Notes under the pieces: generated by a model
Told to the model about the DNA's origin: nothing
The model's input: the letters and a program-made list of their open reading frames with translations, nothing else
Databases searched by the model: none
Assembly: GCA_028873825.1 (NCBI GenBank)
Contig: JAPPNM010000064.1
Coordinates: 1 to 36,037, forward strand
Source of the DNA: Gemmatimonadota bacterium
GTDB taxonomy: Bacteria > Gemmatimonadota > Gemmatimonadetes > Longimicrobiales > Gaopeijiaceae
DNA: 36,037 bases
Reading direction: 5' to 3'
Shown: one piece after another, positions 17,651-25,989 of the stretch
How the letters are laid out: each line of letters opens with the position of its first letter
Numbering within the stretch: position 1 is the first letter of the stretch
Position numbers and translations under genes: made by a program

Positions 17651-18631
17651 CTACCGATCCAGGCGGCCGTCGATGTCGTAGTCGGCGGCCGCCCACCGCG
17701 ACGCCCGTCCCGCCACGTCGAAGGCGACATCGATCCGTCCCAGTCGCATTCCGCCCCAGCCCACCTGGTTGACCAGGGTGAAGCCGCTTCGCCCCCGCTT
17801 GAAGACTTCGGCCGCGTCCATGAAGGTGTGGGTGTGGCCGCCCAGAATCAGGTCGATGTCGGGGACGGCGGCGGCGAGCGCGAGGTCGCTCGGGCGGGCG
17901 GGGTCGTCGTAGCGGTAGCCCAGATGTGACAGGCAGATGACCAGGGAGCACCCCTGGATCCGCAGTTCCCGGCACGCCGTGCGCGCCGCCGCCACCGGAT
18001 CGGTATGGACGACGCCCTCGTGAAGGCTGGCGAGCACCAGCTTCTCGAAGGCGATGCCCAGGCCGAAGATTCCCACCCTCACGCCGCCGAACTCGCGGAT
18101 CGCGTAGGGTTCGACGTGCCCGGCCAGCGCCGACCCGCTCACGTCGTAGTTGGCCGACACGAACTCGAAGCCGGCCTCCGGCAGCACGGCCACCAGCCCG
18201 TCCACGCCGTTGTCGAAGTCGTGGTTGCCGAGCGTGGCCACATCGTAGCCCATCGAGGTCATGGCCCGAAACTCCAGCTCCCCGCCGAAGAAGTTGAAGT
18301 ACGGCGTCCCCTGGAAGATGTCCCCGGAATCGAGGAGCAGGACGTGCTCGGTGGCCTCGCGCACGCGACGGATCAGAGTCGCGCGCCGGGCCGCTCCCCC
18401 CAGTCCCTGGAAGCGCCCGCCGTCCATGGGGAAGGGGTCCATCCGCGAGTGCGTGTCGTTGGTGTGCAGCACGACCAGGCTGACGCCGTCTTCGGAGAGG
18501 AGAGGGCCGTAGGAGAGGTCTCGTCCACGAATTCGGTCACGGGACGCGGTCCCCGCCCGCAGCGGTTCGACCCCGGCCAGCCCCGCCATCCCCCCAAGGC
18601 CCAGCACGCGCATGAATTCGCGCCGCTTCAT
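17651..18631 (-). CDS. Metallophosphoesterase, catalytic half of a 5'-nucleotidase (UshA-like)
   Basis: A 326-residue exported calcineurin-like phosphoesterase. The N-terminus MKRREFMRVLGLGG is a twin-arginine-type signal. The metal-binding motifs are in order: LHTNDTHS, DSGDIFQGTP, LGNHDFDNG, LSHLGY and GGHTHTF, all as in the N-terminal domain of periplasmic 5'-nucleotidases. The substrate-binding 5_nucleotid_C domain is absent; it is encoded alone at 25956-26798. A GGAGG motif is 7 bases before the ATG. The expected role is periplasmic hydrolysis of nucleotides to nucleoside and phosphate, probably with the separate C-terminal protein. Confidence 0.88.
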   Translation of the reverse strand: MKRREFMRVLGLGGMAGLAGVEPLRAGTASRDRIRGRDLSYGPLLSEDGVSLVVLHTNDTHSRMDPFPMDGGRFQGLGGAARRATLIRRVREATEHVLLLDSGDIFQGTPYFNFFGGELEFRAMTSMGYDVATLGNHDFDNGVDGLVAVLPEAGFEFVSANYDVSGSALAGHVEPYAIREFGGVRVGIFGLGIAFEKLVLASLHEGVVHTDPVAAARTACRELRIQGCSLVICLSHLGYRYDDPARPSDLALAAAVPDIDLILGGHTHTFMDAAEVFKRGRSGFTLVNQVGWGGMRLGRIDVAFDVAGRASRWAAADYDIDGRLDR

Positions 18632-18697
18632 TCTTCGCCCTCCGCTTCTGCGCTTCCAGCGCTTCGGATGCGCCCGTGGTGAGGGATCGGCACGCCC

Positions 18698-21600
18698 TCA
18701 CGACCGACCCGGCTGAGCGCCTTCCCCAACCGGGATGTTGCCCCAGCGCATGAAGAGCGCCGGAACGACCACCATGTTGAGCAGCGTCGAGGTCAGCAGT
18801 CCGCCCAGAACCACGACGGCGAGCGGCGCCTGGATTTCCTTTCCGGGCTCGCCGATCCCCATTGCCAGGGGGATCAGCGCCAGTCCCGCGGTCAGGGCGG
18901 TCATCAATATCGGACTCAGCCGCTCCACCGAGCCGCGCCGGATGGCGTCCGGAAGCGACATTCCACCCGCGCACAGGTCCTGATATCGGCTCACGAGGAG
19001 CATGCCGTTTCGCACCGCGATCCCGAAGAGCGTGATGAAGCCCACGAGCGTCGCGACGTTCACCGTGCCGCCGATGAGGAGCACGGCGATCACTCCCCCG
19101 GTCAGGGCCAGCGGCAGGTTCACCATGAGGAAGGCGGCCGTGCTGAAGTTGCCGAACGCCCGGAACATGATCAGGAAGATCGCGCCGATCGAGAAGAGCG
19201 AAAGGACGGTGATGCGCCGCGTCGCGCTCTGCCCGCTCTCGAACTGTCCCCCGTACTGCAGGTGGTACTCGGGCGGCAGGTCCAGGTCGTCGGCGATGTG
19301 TCCCTGCAGCTCGGTCACGGCGCCGATCACGTCCCGCCCGGCCACGTTGGCGCTCACGACGATCTTCCGCGACACGTTCTCCCGCGTGATCATGTTCGGC
19401 CCGCGGGCCTGCACGATCGAGCCGAGCTGCGAAAGCGGCACGATCGGGCCGGCGGGGGTCGCCACCAGCGCTCCCCCGATGGCGTCGGGATCGCTCCGGT
19501 AACGGTCCGCGTAGCGCACGACCAGGTCGAAGGTCCGCTCGCCCTCGCGCACCATGGACACGACTTCGCCCTGCATGGCGATGTGGACGGCACCGGCCAG
19601 CGCCCCGGGGCTGACCCCGTGGCGTGCCATGGCCCGGCGGTTGGCGCGCACCTGCAGCTGGGGCACCTCGGCCTGCTGCTCCATCGATACGTCAACCAGG
19701 CCGTCGACCTCGTGTGCGATGGCCTCGATCTGTCCGGCGATCTCGCGCAGTTCGCGAAGATCGGGTCCGAACACGCTGATCGCGATCGCCGCCCGCGTGC
19801 CGGACAGCATGTGGTCGATGCGGTGCCCGATCGGCTGCCCCACCGTGATGCTGGTGCCCGCGATCCCCGCAAGCTCCGCGCGCACCTCGGCCATCACTTC
19901 CGCGAGCTCGCGGCCGGACAGGTCAAGCCGCGCTTCGACATGCGACACGTTGACGCCCTGCGCTTCCTCGTCCAGCGCGGCGCGGCCCGTGCGCCGTGCG
20001 GTCGAGATCACCCCCGGCACCCCCAGCAACCGCCGCTCCACGCGATTGCCGATCTCGCCGGATTCCGCCAGCGACGTGCCCGGCACGCTGATGATCGCGA
20101 TCGTCAGCGACCCCTCCTGGAACTCCGGCAGGAACTCCCGTCCCAGGACGGGCACCACGGCCAGGGTGCCCGCGAGCAGCAGCGCCGCCCCGACCAAGAC
20201 TCTCCCCGAACGCTGCAGCGCGCGGGTCAGCACCCGTTGGTAGACGAACTCGAGTCCCCGGACCAGCCAGGGCTCGCGTCGCCGCCTGATCGAGCGGTCG
20301 CCCGGCAGCAGCAGGTAGGAGAGCGCAGGTGTAACCGTTACCGCGACGACGAGCGACGACAGGATACTGATGATATAGGCGTACCCCAGCGGCTTGAGCA
20401 TGCGGCCCTCGACCCCGGTCAGGAAGAACAGGGGGACGAAGACGATGGTGATGATCAGCGTCGCGTTGAGGATCGGATCCCTGATTTCGCTCGCCGCGCC
20501 GCGAATCAGGGGCAGCGTCGCCAGGCGCTCGCCGGGTGGCCGGCGAAGGTTGTCGCGGAGTCGCCGGTGGACGTTCTCGACAAAGATGATCGCGTCGTCG
20601 ACGAGGGCTCCGATCGCGATGGCCATCCCGCCCAGCGTCATGGTGTTCACCGTGCCTCCCAGGGCACGCATGGTGATGACCGCCAGCGCCAGCGACAGGG
20701 GGATGGCCACCACGGAGATCAGCGTGGTGCGCACGTTCCACAGGAAGAGCAGCAGGATGGCGATCACGAAGAACGCGCCGTCGCGGAGCGCGATGATGAC
20801 GTTCTCGACGGCGAGCGAAATGAAATCGGCCTGGCGAAAGATGTCGCGCTCGAAGGTGATTCCCTCGGGCAGCTCGGCTTCGATCAGGTCCAGCTCGGCA
20901 TCGACCCGTTCCGTGAGTTCCAGCGTGTTGGCGCCCGCCTGTTTCTGGACCGACAGGATGACTGCCGGCTTCGCGTTCACGGATCCGGACCCGTATGTGA
21001 TCTTGGGACCGATGCGGACTTCGGCCACGTCGTCGATCAGGACCGGAACTCCTTCCCGGGTCGCCACCACGGTCACCCCGATGTCTTCCACGCTCGAGGG
21101 GCGCACGATCCCCCGGACCAAGATTTCGCGTCCACTCGACCAGTAGAGACCTCCCGCCACGTTCTCGCTCGACCCCTCGATAGCGGCGAGCACGTCTTCA
21201 AGTCCCACCTTGTAGGCCAGGAGCCGTTGCGGATCGACCAGCACCTGGTATTCGCGCACATCGCCGCCCTGCGTCACCACCTGCGATACTCCCGGCACCG
21301 CCAGCAGCCTACGCCGCACGATCCAGTCCGCCGTGGTGCGCGCTTCCATGAGCCGCGACTCGGGTGCGACAACGCCCACCAGCATGATCTCGCCCATGAT
21401 GGAGCTGATGGGCGCGAGAACCGGAGGACTCACGCCTTCCGGAAGGTCGAGCGCCTGGGCCTGGAGCCGCGCACCCACGATCTGCCTCGCGAGGTAGATG
21501 TCGGTTCCCCATTCGAAATCCGCCCAGACGACGCTGATTCCCTGCGCTGACTTGGAGCGCACCCGCCGAACCCCAAGCGCGCCGTTCAGAGCCGTCTCGA

Positions 21601-21841
21601 TCGGGAAGGTGATCGATGTCTCCACGTCTTCGGGCGCGAGCCCGTGGGCGTCCGTCACCACCGTGACCGTGGGAGCGGTCAGGTCGGGAAAGACATCGAC
21701 CGGGAAGGTGGCCGCCACCCAGCTGCCGCCCACGAAGAGCCCCATGGCGAAGATGAGCGCAAGGAAGGGATTCGCGAGGGATGTGCCCACTACGAGGTCG
21801 AGAAAACCGCGCCGCTCGCGTGCCGGGGGGGTGTTTTCCAC
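18698..21841 (-). CDS. CusA/CzcA-family RND heavy-metal efflux pump
   Basis: A 1047-residue inner-membrane RND transporter with the family's length and layout: a first membrane helix (PFLALIFAMGLFVGGSWVA), the porter start FPVDVFPDLTAPTVTVVTDA, two large periplasmic loops and a C-terminal helix cluster. The proton-relay helix reads IAIGALVDDAIIFVEN (Asp 415, Asp 416, Glu 422), closer to CusA than to the DFGxxxDG of CzcA. Of the three CusA metal methionines, one is plausible near RIDHML and another near AEVMAEV, but the first is not seen, so the metal is uncertain. The start is GTG at 21841, 10 bases after the adaptor stop. Its N-terminal MENTPPARERR overlaps a repeat-element end and has no clear Shine-Dalgarno. 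Last gene of a TolC-adaptor-pump operon. Confidence 0.9.
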   Translation of the reverse strand: MENTPPARERRGFLDLVVGTSLANPFLALIFAMGLFVGGSWVAATFPVDVFPDLTAPTVTVVTDAHGLAPEDVETSITFPIETALNGALGVRRVRSKSAQGISVVWADFEWGTDIYLARQIVGARLQAQALDLPEGVSPPVLAPISSIMGEIMLVGVVAPESRLMEARTTADWIVRRRLLAVPGVSQVVTQGGDVREYQVLVDPQRLLAYKVGLEDVLAAIEGSSENVAGGLYWSSGREILVRGIVRPSSVEDIGVTVVATREGVPVLIDDVAEVRIGPKITYGSGSVNAKPAVILSVQKQAGANTLELTERVDAELDLIEAELPEGITFERDIFRQADFISLAVENVIIALRDGAFFVIAILLLFLWNVRTTLISVVAIPLSLALAVITMRALGGTVNTMTLGGMAIAIGALVDDAIIFVENVHRRLRDNLRRPPGERLATLPLIRGAASEIRDPILNATLIITIVFVPLFFLTGVEGRMLKPLGYAYIISILSSLVVAVTVTPALSYLLLPGDRSIRRRREPWLVRGLEFVYQRVLTRALQRSGRVLVGAALLLAGTLAVVPVLGREFLPEFQEGSLTIAIISVPGTSLAESGEIGNRVERRLLGVPGVISTARRTGRAALDEEAQGVNVSHVEARLDLSGRELAEVMAEVRAELAGIAGTSITVGQPIGHRIDHMLSGTRAAIAISVFGPDLRELREIAGQIEAIAHEVDGLVDVSMEQQAEVPQLQVRANRRAMARHGVSPGALAGAVHIAMQGEVVSMVREGERTFDLVVRYADRYRSDPDAIGGALVATPAGPIVPLSQLGSIVQARGPNMITRENVSRKIVVSANVAGRDVIGAVTELQGHIADDLDLPPEYHLQYGGQFESGQSATRRITVLSLFSIGAIFLIMFRAFGNFSTAAFLMVNLPLALTGGVIAVLLIGGTVNVATLVGFITLFGIAVRNGMLLVSRYQDLCAGGMSLPDAIRRGSVERLSPILMTALTAGLALIPLAMGIGEPGKEIQAPLAVVVLGGLLTSTLLNMVVVPALFMRWGNIPVGEGAQPGRS

Positions 21842-21847
21842 GGGCTA
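21810..21847 (-). repeat. Element left end forming the RND pump start
   Basis: 38 bases align without gaps to the left terminus of the copy at 33523-33767 at about 32 positions, including CGCCGCTCG, TGCCGGGGGG and CCACGGGCT. The pump's GTG start is the GTG of the inverted repeat, and the first 11 codons (MENTPPARERR) parallel the VDKIPPAFERR frame of the full element. No matching right end was seen. Confidence 0.75.
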
Positions 21848-21851
21848 GTAG

Positions 21852-23573
21852 CTAGTGGGCGTGGTCGTGCGCCGGCGCGACGACCCCGAGCGCGGCGAGG
21901 TTGACCTGGTACGCGCCTACGGTGACGACGTGCTCACCGGAGGCGAGCCCGGACGAAACGATGGTCCAGGATCCGTCCGAAGGACCTGTTTCGACGACTC
22001 GGCGTTCGAAGGTGTCCCCGGTGAGCATGACGTAGATGACGGAGAGGTCGTTCTCGTCCTGGATCGCCGAGGCCGGAACCGCGACTCCGGGCACCCGGTC
22101 GCCGATGAGGATGTGGCCTTCTGCCAGCATTCCCACCTTGAGGGCGCCGCTGGAGTTCGGAACCCCGAAACGGACCGCGAGAGTGCGGCTCGCGGGATCG
22201 ATCATGTTACCGATGGAAAGGACCCTGCTCGAAGTGTAGGTGGTCGCGCCGCCCTCGACGGTGAACCACGCACCCCGGATCCGGTGCGCCTCCGAGGCGT
22301 AGCGGGCGGGAACCCGCGCCACGAACCAGAGTGAGGACGCGTTCACGATCGTGAACGCGTGCTCTCCAATCTCGATCTGGGCGCCCAGCGCCACATCACG
22401 CACCGCGACCACCCCGTTGATCGGGCTGCGCAGGCGGTACAGGTCGGGGTCTTCCTCGCCGACGCCATCCAGCGTGCCGCCGATCGCTTCGAATGCGGCC
22501 ACCGCCACATTGAGGTTTCGCCGCGCCTCCAGCACCCGACGTTCCGGGATGGCACCGGCGGCGAAGAGGCGTTCGGCCCGGTCGGCTTCGAGTTGGGCCT
22601 CCACGACGTCGGCCCGCGTGCGCACGTATGAATTGTCCGGGCTCGTGGGCGCGATCAGCGCCAGCGTCTGCCCGGCAGCCACCCGGTCGCCGGGTCCGAT
22701 CGAGGGGCCGTCCACCGCAACGCGCCCCGCAACGGGCGATGAAACGTGAACCAGACCTCCGGGAGGGGCCACCAATTCGCCGGGGGCCGGGATCGACGCC
22801 GGAATCTCGCGCTCCGCCGCCGCGGCGATCGCGAAGGGGAACGACCACTGCTCCTGCTTCGGAAGCATGATGATTCCCGAGGCCACCTCGTCCTCCGAGT
22901 GGCCGTGGCCCGCGTGCGGGTCCAGTTGGTCGTCCGCGTGGTCGTGCCCCGCGTGGGCATGGGCCATGTCCCCCGAGTGGTCGTGCCCCGCGTGCATGTC
23001 GGCCATGTCCCCCGAGTGGTCGTGCCCCGCGTGGGCATCCGACTCGCCGCCCGCATGGTCGTGCCCCGCGTGCGCGTGGGCCTCGTCTCCCGCGTGGCCG
23101 TGCCCCGCGTGAACATGAACGTCCCCCTCGCTCTCGAAGACCTCGAACTCGCCCGCCCCGATCACGTAGTCGCTTCCCTCCAGCGACACCGCGACCTCGG
23201 CGTGCCAGTGGCCCTCCGACGGTATCGTGGGCGACACCATGTACAAGCCCGGAGTCTCCGGCACGGCTTCGATCTCCTGGCGGCCTGCGGGAGGCCCGTA
23301 GACGATCAGCGCGACGCCGGCATCCGTCACCGGTCGCCAACCCTCCACCCGGGTGAGGTAGATCTGCCAGGGCTCCTCGCTCTCGACACCCATGATCTGG
23401 TGCGGGTATTCGACGAAGAGCTCGATGTCGCCGGACAGCCTGGTGAACACGCCTCCACCGCGGTGAGGATCGTGGGCCGCGTCGGCCCCTCCGTGGTCCG
23501 GCGTGTCCCCGCATCCCCATATGGCGATGCCCGCGACGCCCATCAGCCACGGCCCGGCCTCTCTCGTTTTCAT
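21852..23573 (-). CDS. RND efflux periplasmic adaptor (CusB-like) with His-rich repeat domain
   Basis: A 573-residue lipoprotein adaptor joining the pump to TolC. The lipobox is AIWGC (Cys about 21). Residues 40-150 form an extra beta-rich N-terminal domain. Residues 155-232 are six 13-residue units of the form HAGHDHxGDxxxx. The membrane-fusion body follows: a barrel/lipoyl half (GLVHVSSPVAGRVAVDGPSIGPGD), a helical hairpin (about 335-375), the second lipoyl half (LRSPINGVVAVRDVALGAQIEIGE) and the C-terminal barrel (VPGVAVPASAIQ). The protein ends in AHDHAH. His clusters suggest capture of periplasmic metal. The start overlaps the TolC stop (ATGA), with GGAGG 7 bases upstream, so translation is coupled. 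Confidence 0.92.
   Translation of the reverse strand: MKTREAGPWLMGVAGIAIWGCGDTPDHGGADAAHDPHRGGGVFTRLSGDIELFVEYPHQIMGVESEEPWQIYLTRVEGWRPVTDAGVALIVYGPPAGRQEIEAVPETPGLYMVSPTIPSEGHWHAEVAVSLEGSDYVIGAGEFEVFESEGDVHVHAGHGHAGDEAHAHAGHDHAGGESDAHAGHDHSGDMADMHAGHDHSGDMAHAHAGHDHADDQLDPHAGHGHSEDEVASGIIMLPKQEQWSFPFAIAAAAEREIPASIPAPGELVAPPGGLVHVSSPVAGRVAVDGPSIGPGDRVAAGQTLALIAPTSPDNSYVRTRADVVEAQLEADRAERLFAAGAIPERRVLEARRNLNVAVAAFEAIGGTLDGVGEEDPDLYRLRSPINGVVAVRDVALGAQIEIGEHAFTIVNASSLWFVARVPARYASEAHRIRGAWFTVEGGATTYTSSRVLSIGNMIDPASRTLAVRFGVPNSSGALKVGMLAEGHILIGDRVPGVAVPASAIQDENDLSVIYVMLTGDTFERRVVETGPSDGSWTIVSSGLASGEHVVTVGAYQVNLAALGVVAPAHDHAH
22878..23111 (-). repeat. Six 39-bp tandem repeats encoding HAGHDH units
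   Basis: In-frame minisatellite inside the adaptor gene. Six 39-base units each encode 13 residues starting HAGHDH or HAGHGH followed by an acidic spacer such as SGDMADM. Exact multiples of three keep the frame, so the unit number can change without loss of the protein. Confidence 0.9.
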
Positions 23574-24826
23574 CGTTTGTCCTCCGGAGCGCTTCCCGTG
23601 GCGCGAAGCAGGTCGTAGTACGAGACCCAGGCTTCGGTCGCCAGCGAAAGCGCGCTCAGCTGGGCTCCCTGAAAGGCACCCGCCGCGTCCAGGAGTTCCA
23701 GCAGGGTCATCTCGTGTTCGCCGTAGGCAGCGGTCGCCGAGGCAAGAAGCGCCTCGCCATCGTCCCGGAGACCCTGCGCCGCGGCCTCGAGCCGTGCCCG
23801 GTTGGACGCATATCCGTCCGCGGCGGCCAGCACGTCGTACCGCGCGATCTCCCTCCGAAGTTGGAGACGGTACGCGGCGGCGGCGCTGTTGGCGGCAGCC
23901 TCCTCCCTGGTCCCGACGCCCCGGTCGAAGAGCGGCAGCGGGACATCGAGCCCGATGCTGGCGCCTCCGAATCCGTCATCGTGGTGCCGGTATCCAACCC
24001 CGAGACTCGGGGCGGGCACCCAACCGGTCCGGGCCACGTCCGCACCGGCCCGGGCCGCGTCCAGCTCGCTTGCCGCCGCTTGCACGTCCGGACGGCCGTC
24101 GAGGGCGGTCATCGCGGCCGCGCGGCTCATCATGGGCGGCACTCCTTCCAACCCCGCCGACGGACCGATCTCCTTCGCTTCGGATCCCGGTTCAATGAGC
24201 ACGGCGAGATGCCTCCTCGCCGCCCGGGTGCGCAACATCGCTTCCTCCAACTCCTGTTCGGCCTCCACCCGCGCGAGTCGCAGCCGACGGGCTTCGTAGG
24301 CGGAAATGTCACCCTCCTCAAAACGGACCTCGGCATCCTCCGCCACCGATTGAATCACCGAAGCGGTTCGCCGCACGACCGACTCCGCCTCTTCCGCAAA
24401 CCATGCCCGCACATACGCCTCCCGCACCTCGAAGGCCAACTCGATCGAGTCGGCGCGCAGGCGTGCGGCCCCGGCACGGATCGTGTTCGCGGCGGAGCGG
24501 GCCCGGGCGGTGGTCCGGCCGGGCCACTCCACCTGCTGGATGACCTTGAAGGTCTCTTCCCAGGCCTTCTCGTCGTTGTGACTCAGGTCGTCCCGCTCCA
24601 ACGAGAATTCCGGATTGAAGTAGGCGCGCGACTGTCGGGCCCATCCCGTCAGCCCGGCGGCCTCGGATCTTGCGATCCTCAGCGCGAGGCTGTTCCCGGC
24701 GAACGCCTCCAGCGCCTCGGCGAGCGAGACCCGGCGCACCGTTTCCTGCCCGATGGCAGCCCTCGGCGCCAACAGTACGCCGCAGAGGACCAGAACGGGC
24801 CACGGCCGTGTTCGCGATTCTCGCAA
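23570..24826 (-). CDS. TolC-family outer-membrane efflux protein (CusC/CzcC-like)
   Basis: A 418-residue outer-membrane channel. A signal peptide (WPVLVLCGVLLAPRAAIGQ) precedes the family start RRVSLAEALEAFAGNSLALRIA. Long amphipathic helices rich in Ala, Glu and Arg follow, in two similar halves (for example VIQQVEWPGRTTARARSAA and SLGVGYRHHDDGFGGASIGL), as in TolC. The start is TTG at 24826: GGAG lies 6 bases upstream and the signal sequence begins at once. First gene of the minus-strand efflux operon; its stop overlaps the adaptor start. It forms the exit duct for the tripartite metal pump. Confidence 0.88.
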   Translation of the reverse strand: MRESRTRPWPVLVLCGVLLAPRAAIGQETVRRVSLAEALEAFAGNSLALRIARSEAAGLTGWARQSRAYFNPEFSLERDDLSHNDEKAWEETFKVIQQVEWPGRTTARARSAANTIRAGAARLRADSIELAFEVREAYVRAWFAEEAESVVRRTASVIQSVAEDAEVRFEEGDISAYEARRLRLARVEAEQELEEAMLRTRAARRHLAVLIEPGSEAKEIGPSAGLEGVPPMMSRAAAMTALDGRPDVQAAASELDAARAGADVARTGWVPAPSLGVGYRHHDDGFGGASIGLDVPLPLFDRGVGTREEAAANSAAAAYRLQLRREIARYDVLAAADGYASNRARLEAAAQGLRDDGEALLASATAAYGEHEMTLLELLDAAGAFQGAQLSALSLATEAWVSYYDLLRATGSAPEDKR

Positions 24827-24869
24827 TGGAAACTCCAGGCTAAAGTGCTCCCGGCAACTACATTACTGC

Positions 24870-24885
24870 CCATCCGCGCGGATGG
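24870..24885. promoter_or_regulatory. Perfect 16-bp palindrome in the divergent efflux promoter region
   Basis: CCATCCGCGCGGATGG is a perfect inverted repeat; three further bases pair on each side beyond one mismatch. It lies 44 bases before the TolC start and about 140 before the CDF exporter start, in the only gap between the two divergent metal genes. This is a candidate operator for a metal sensor, but no regulator gene is in the window. A hairpin in the TolC leader is an alternative. Confidence 0.4.
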
Positions 24886-25023
24886 ACAGGCAAGGGGGTC
24901 GTTTCCAGTCCGGGACCCGGGCTGCGCCGCTCCGGGTCAGAACCGGTTGTCGTTGCCAATTCCGTTGCGCCCTCCATATGATGATGCATCGACCTCTCCA
25001 CGATCCACGCGCCAGAACGAGCG

Positions 25024-25989
25024 ATGACCACCGTCACCACCCTCGGCCAGGGCCACCAGCCCGCCGACACTCCCGATCCCTCCGCGGCGGGCAGGCAAGG
25101 CGTCGTAGCAGCCCTGGTGCTCATCGGCGGATACACGATCGTCGAGGTCGTCGCCGGCTTCATGTCGGGCAGTCTGGCCCTCCTCGCCCACGCCGGCCAC
25201 ATGCTCACCGACGCCGTGTTCCTGGTGCTCGCGCTGGTCACCATGCGTCTGTCGGGCCGCTCCACGGCCGAGCACACCTACGGCTACCACCGCACCGAGG
25301 TCATCGCGGCGCTGATCAACGCGTTGGTACTCTGGGGCATTTCCGTGTGGGTGCTCATCGAGGCATACCGCCGCCTGTCGGCGACGCCGGAAGTCGATGG
25401 CCGGATCCTCCTGATCGTGGCCTCGGTCGGACTGGTGGTGAACATCGCGGCCGTGTGGACGATCCACGGCGCGGCTCAGAAGAACGCAACGCTCGAAGGC
25501 TCTTTCCAGCACATGATCACCGACCTGCTGGGGTCGGTGGCCGTCGTCGTCGCGGCCGTGCTGGTGTGGGCGTTCGGCTGGCAGGTGGCCGACCCGGTCA
25601 CGAGCATGCTGATCGGCGTTCTGATCCTGACGAGCACCTGGCGCCTGCTGTCCCGGGTGATGGACGTGCTGCTCGAAGGCACGCCGGAGCACATCGACCT
25701 CTACGCGCTCTGCCACAAGCTGGAGGAGCTCGACGGGGTGACCGTCATCCACGACGTGCACTGCTGGACGCTGGCACCGGGGTACGTCGCCCTGACCGCG
25801 CACATGCTGGTGGATCCCGCGTACGCGGCCGACGGGGGCCACGAGATCCTGCTGGACCGGGTGCGTGACATCGCCTACGACGAGTTCGACATCCAGCACA
25901 TCACGGTGCAGCTGGAGACCACCGCGGGTCGCTGTGTCGAAGCGCACCACGTCGATCACCTGCTCGCCACCGCGCGAGCTCCGCTGTAG
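25024..25989 (+). CDS. Cation diffusion facilitator (CzcD/ZnT-like) metal exporter
   Basis: A 321-residue inner-membrane exporter of divalent metal, most likely zinc. It has six hydrophobic segments and both metal-site motifs: HMLTD (His59, Asp63) in helix 2 and HMITD (His163, Asp167) in helix 5, the His/Asp pattern of zinc-transporting ZnT/CzcD proteins. The cytoplasmic C-terminal domain (from about 215) has HDVHCWTLAPGYVALTAH and DIQHITVQLE. It is divergent from the tripartite efflux operon, and together they would move metal from cytoplasm to periplasm and out. The 3' end overlaps the convergent 5'-nucleotidase C-domain gene by 34 bases. Confidence 0.92.
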   Translation: MTTVTTLGQGHQPADTPDPSAAGRQGVVAALVLIGGYTIVEVVAGFMSGSLALLAHAGHMLTDAVFLVLALVTMRLSGRSTAEHTYGYHRTEVIAALINALVLWGISVWVLIEAYRRLSATPEVDGRILLIVASVGLVVNIAAVWTIHGAAQKNATLEGSFQHMITDLLGSVAVVVAAVLVWAFGWQVADPVTSMLIGVLILTSTWRLLSRVMDVLLEGTPEHIDLYALCHKLEELDGVTVIHDVHCWTLAPGYVALTAHMLVDPAYAADGGHEILLDRVRDIAYDEFDIQHITVQLETTAGRCVEAHHVDHLLATARAPL

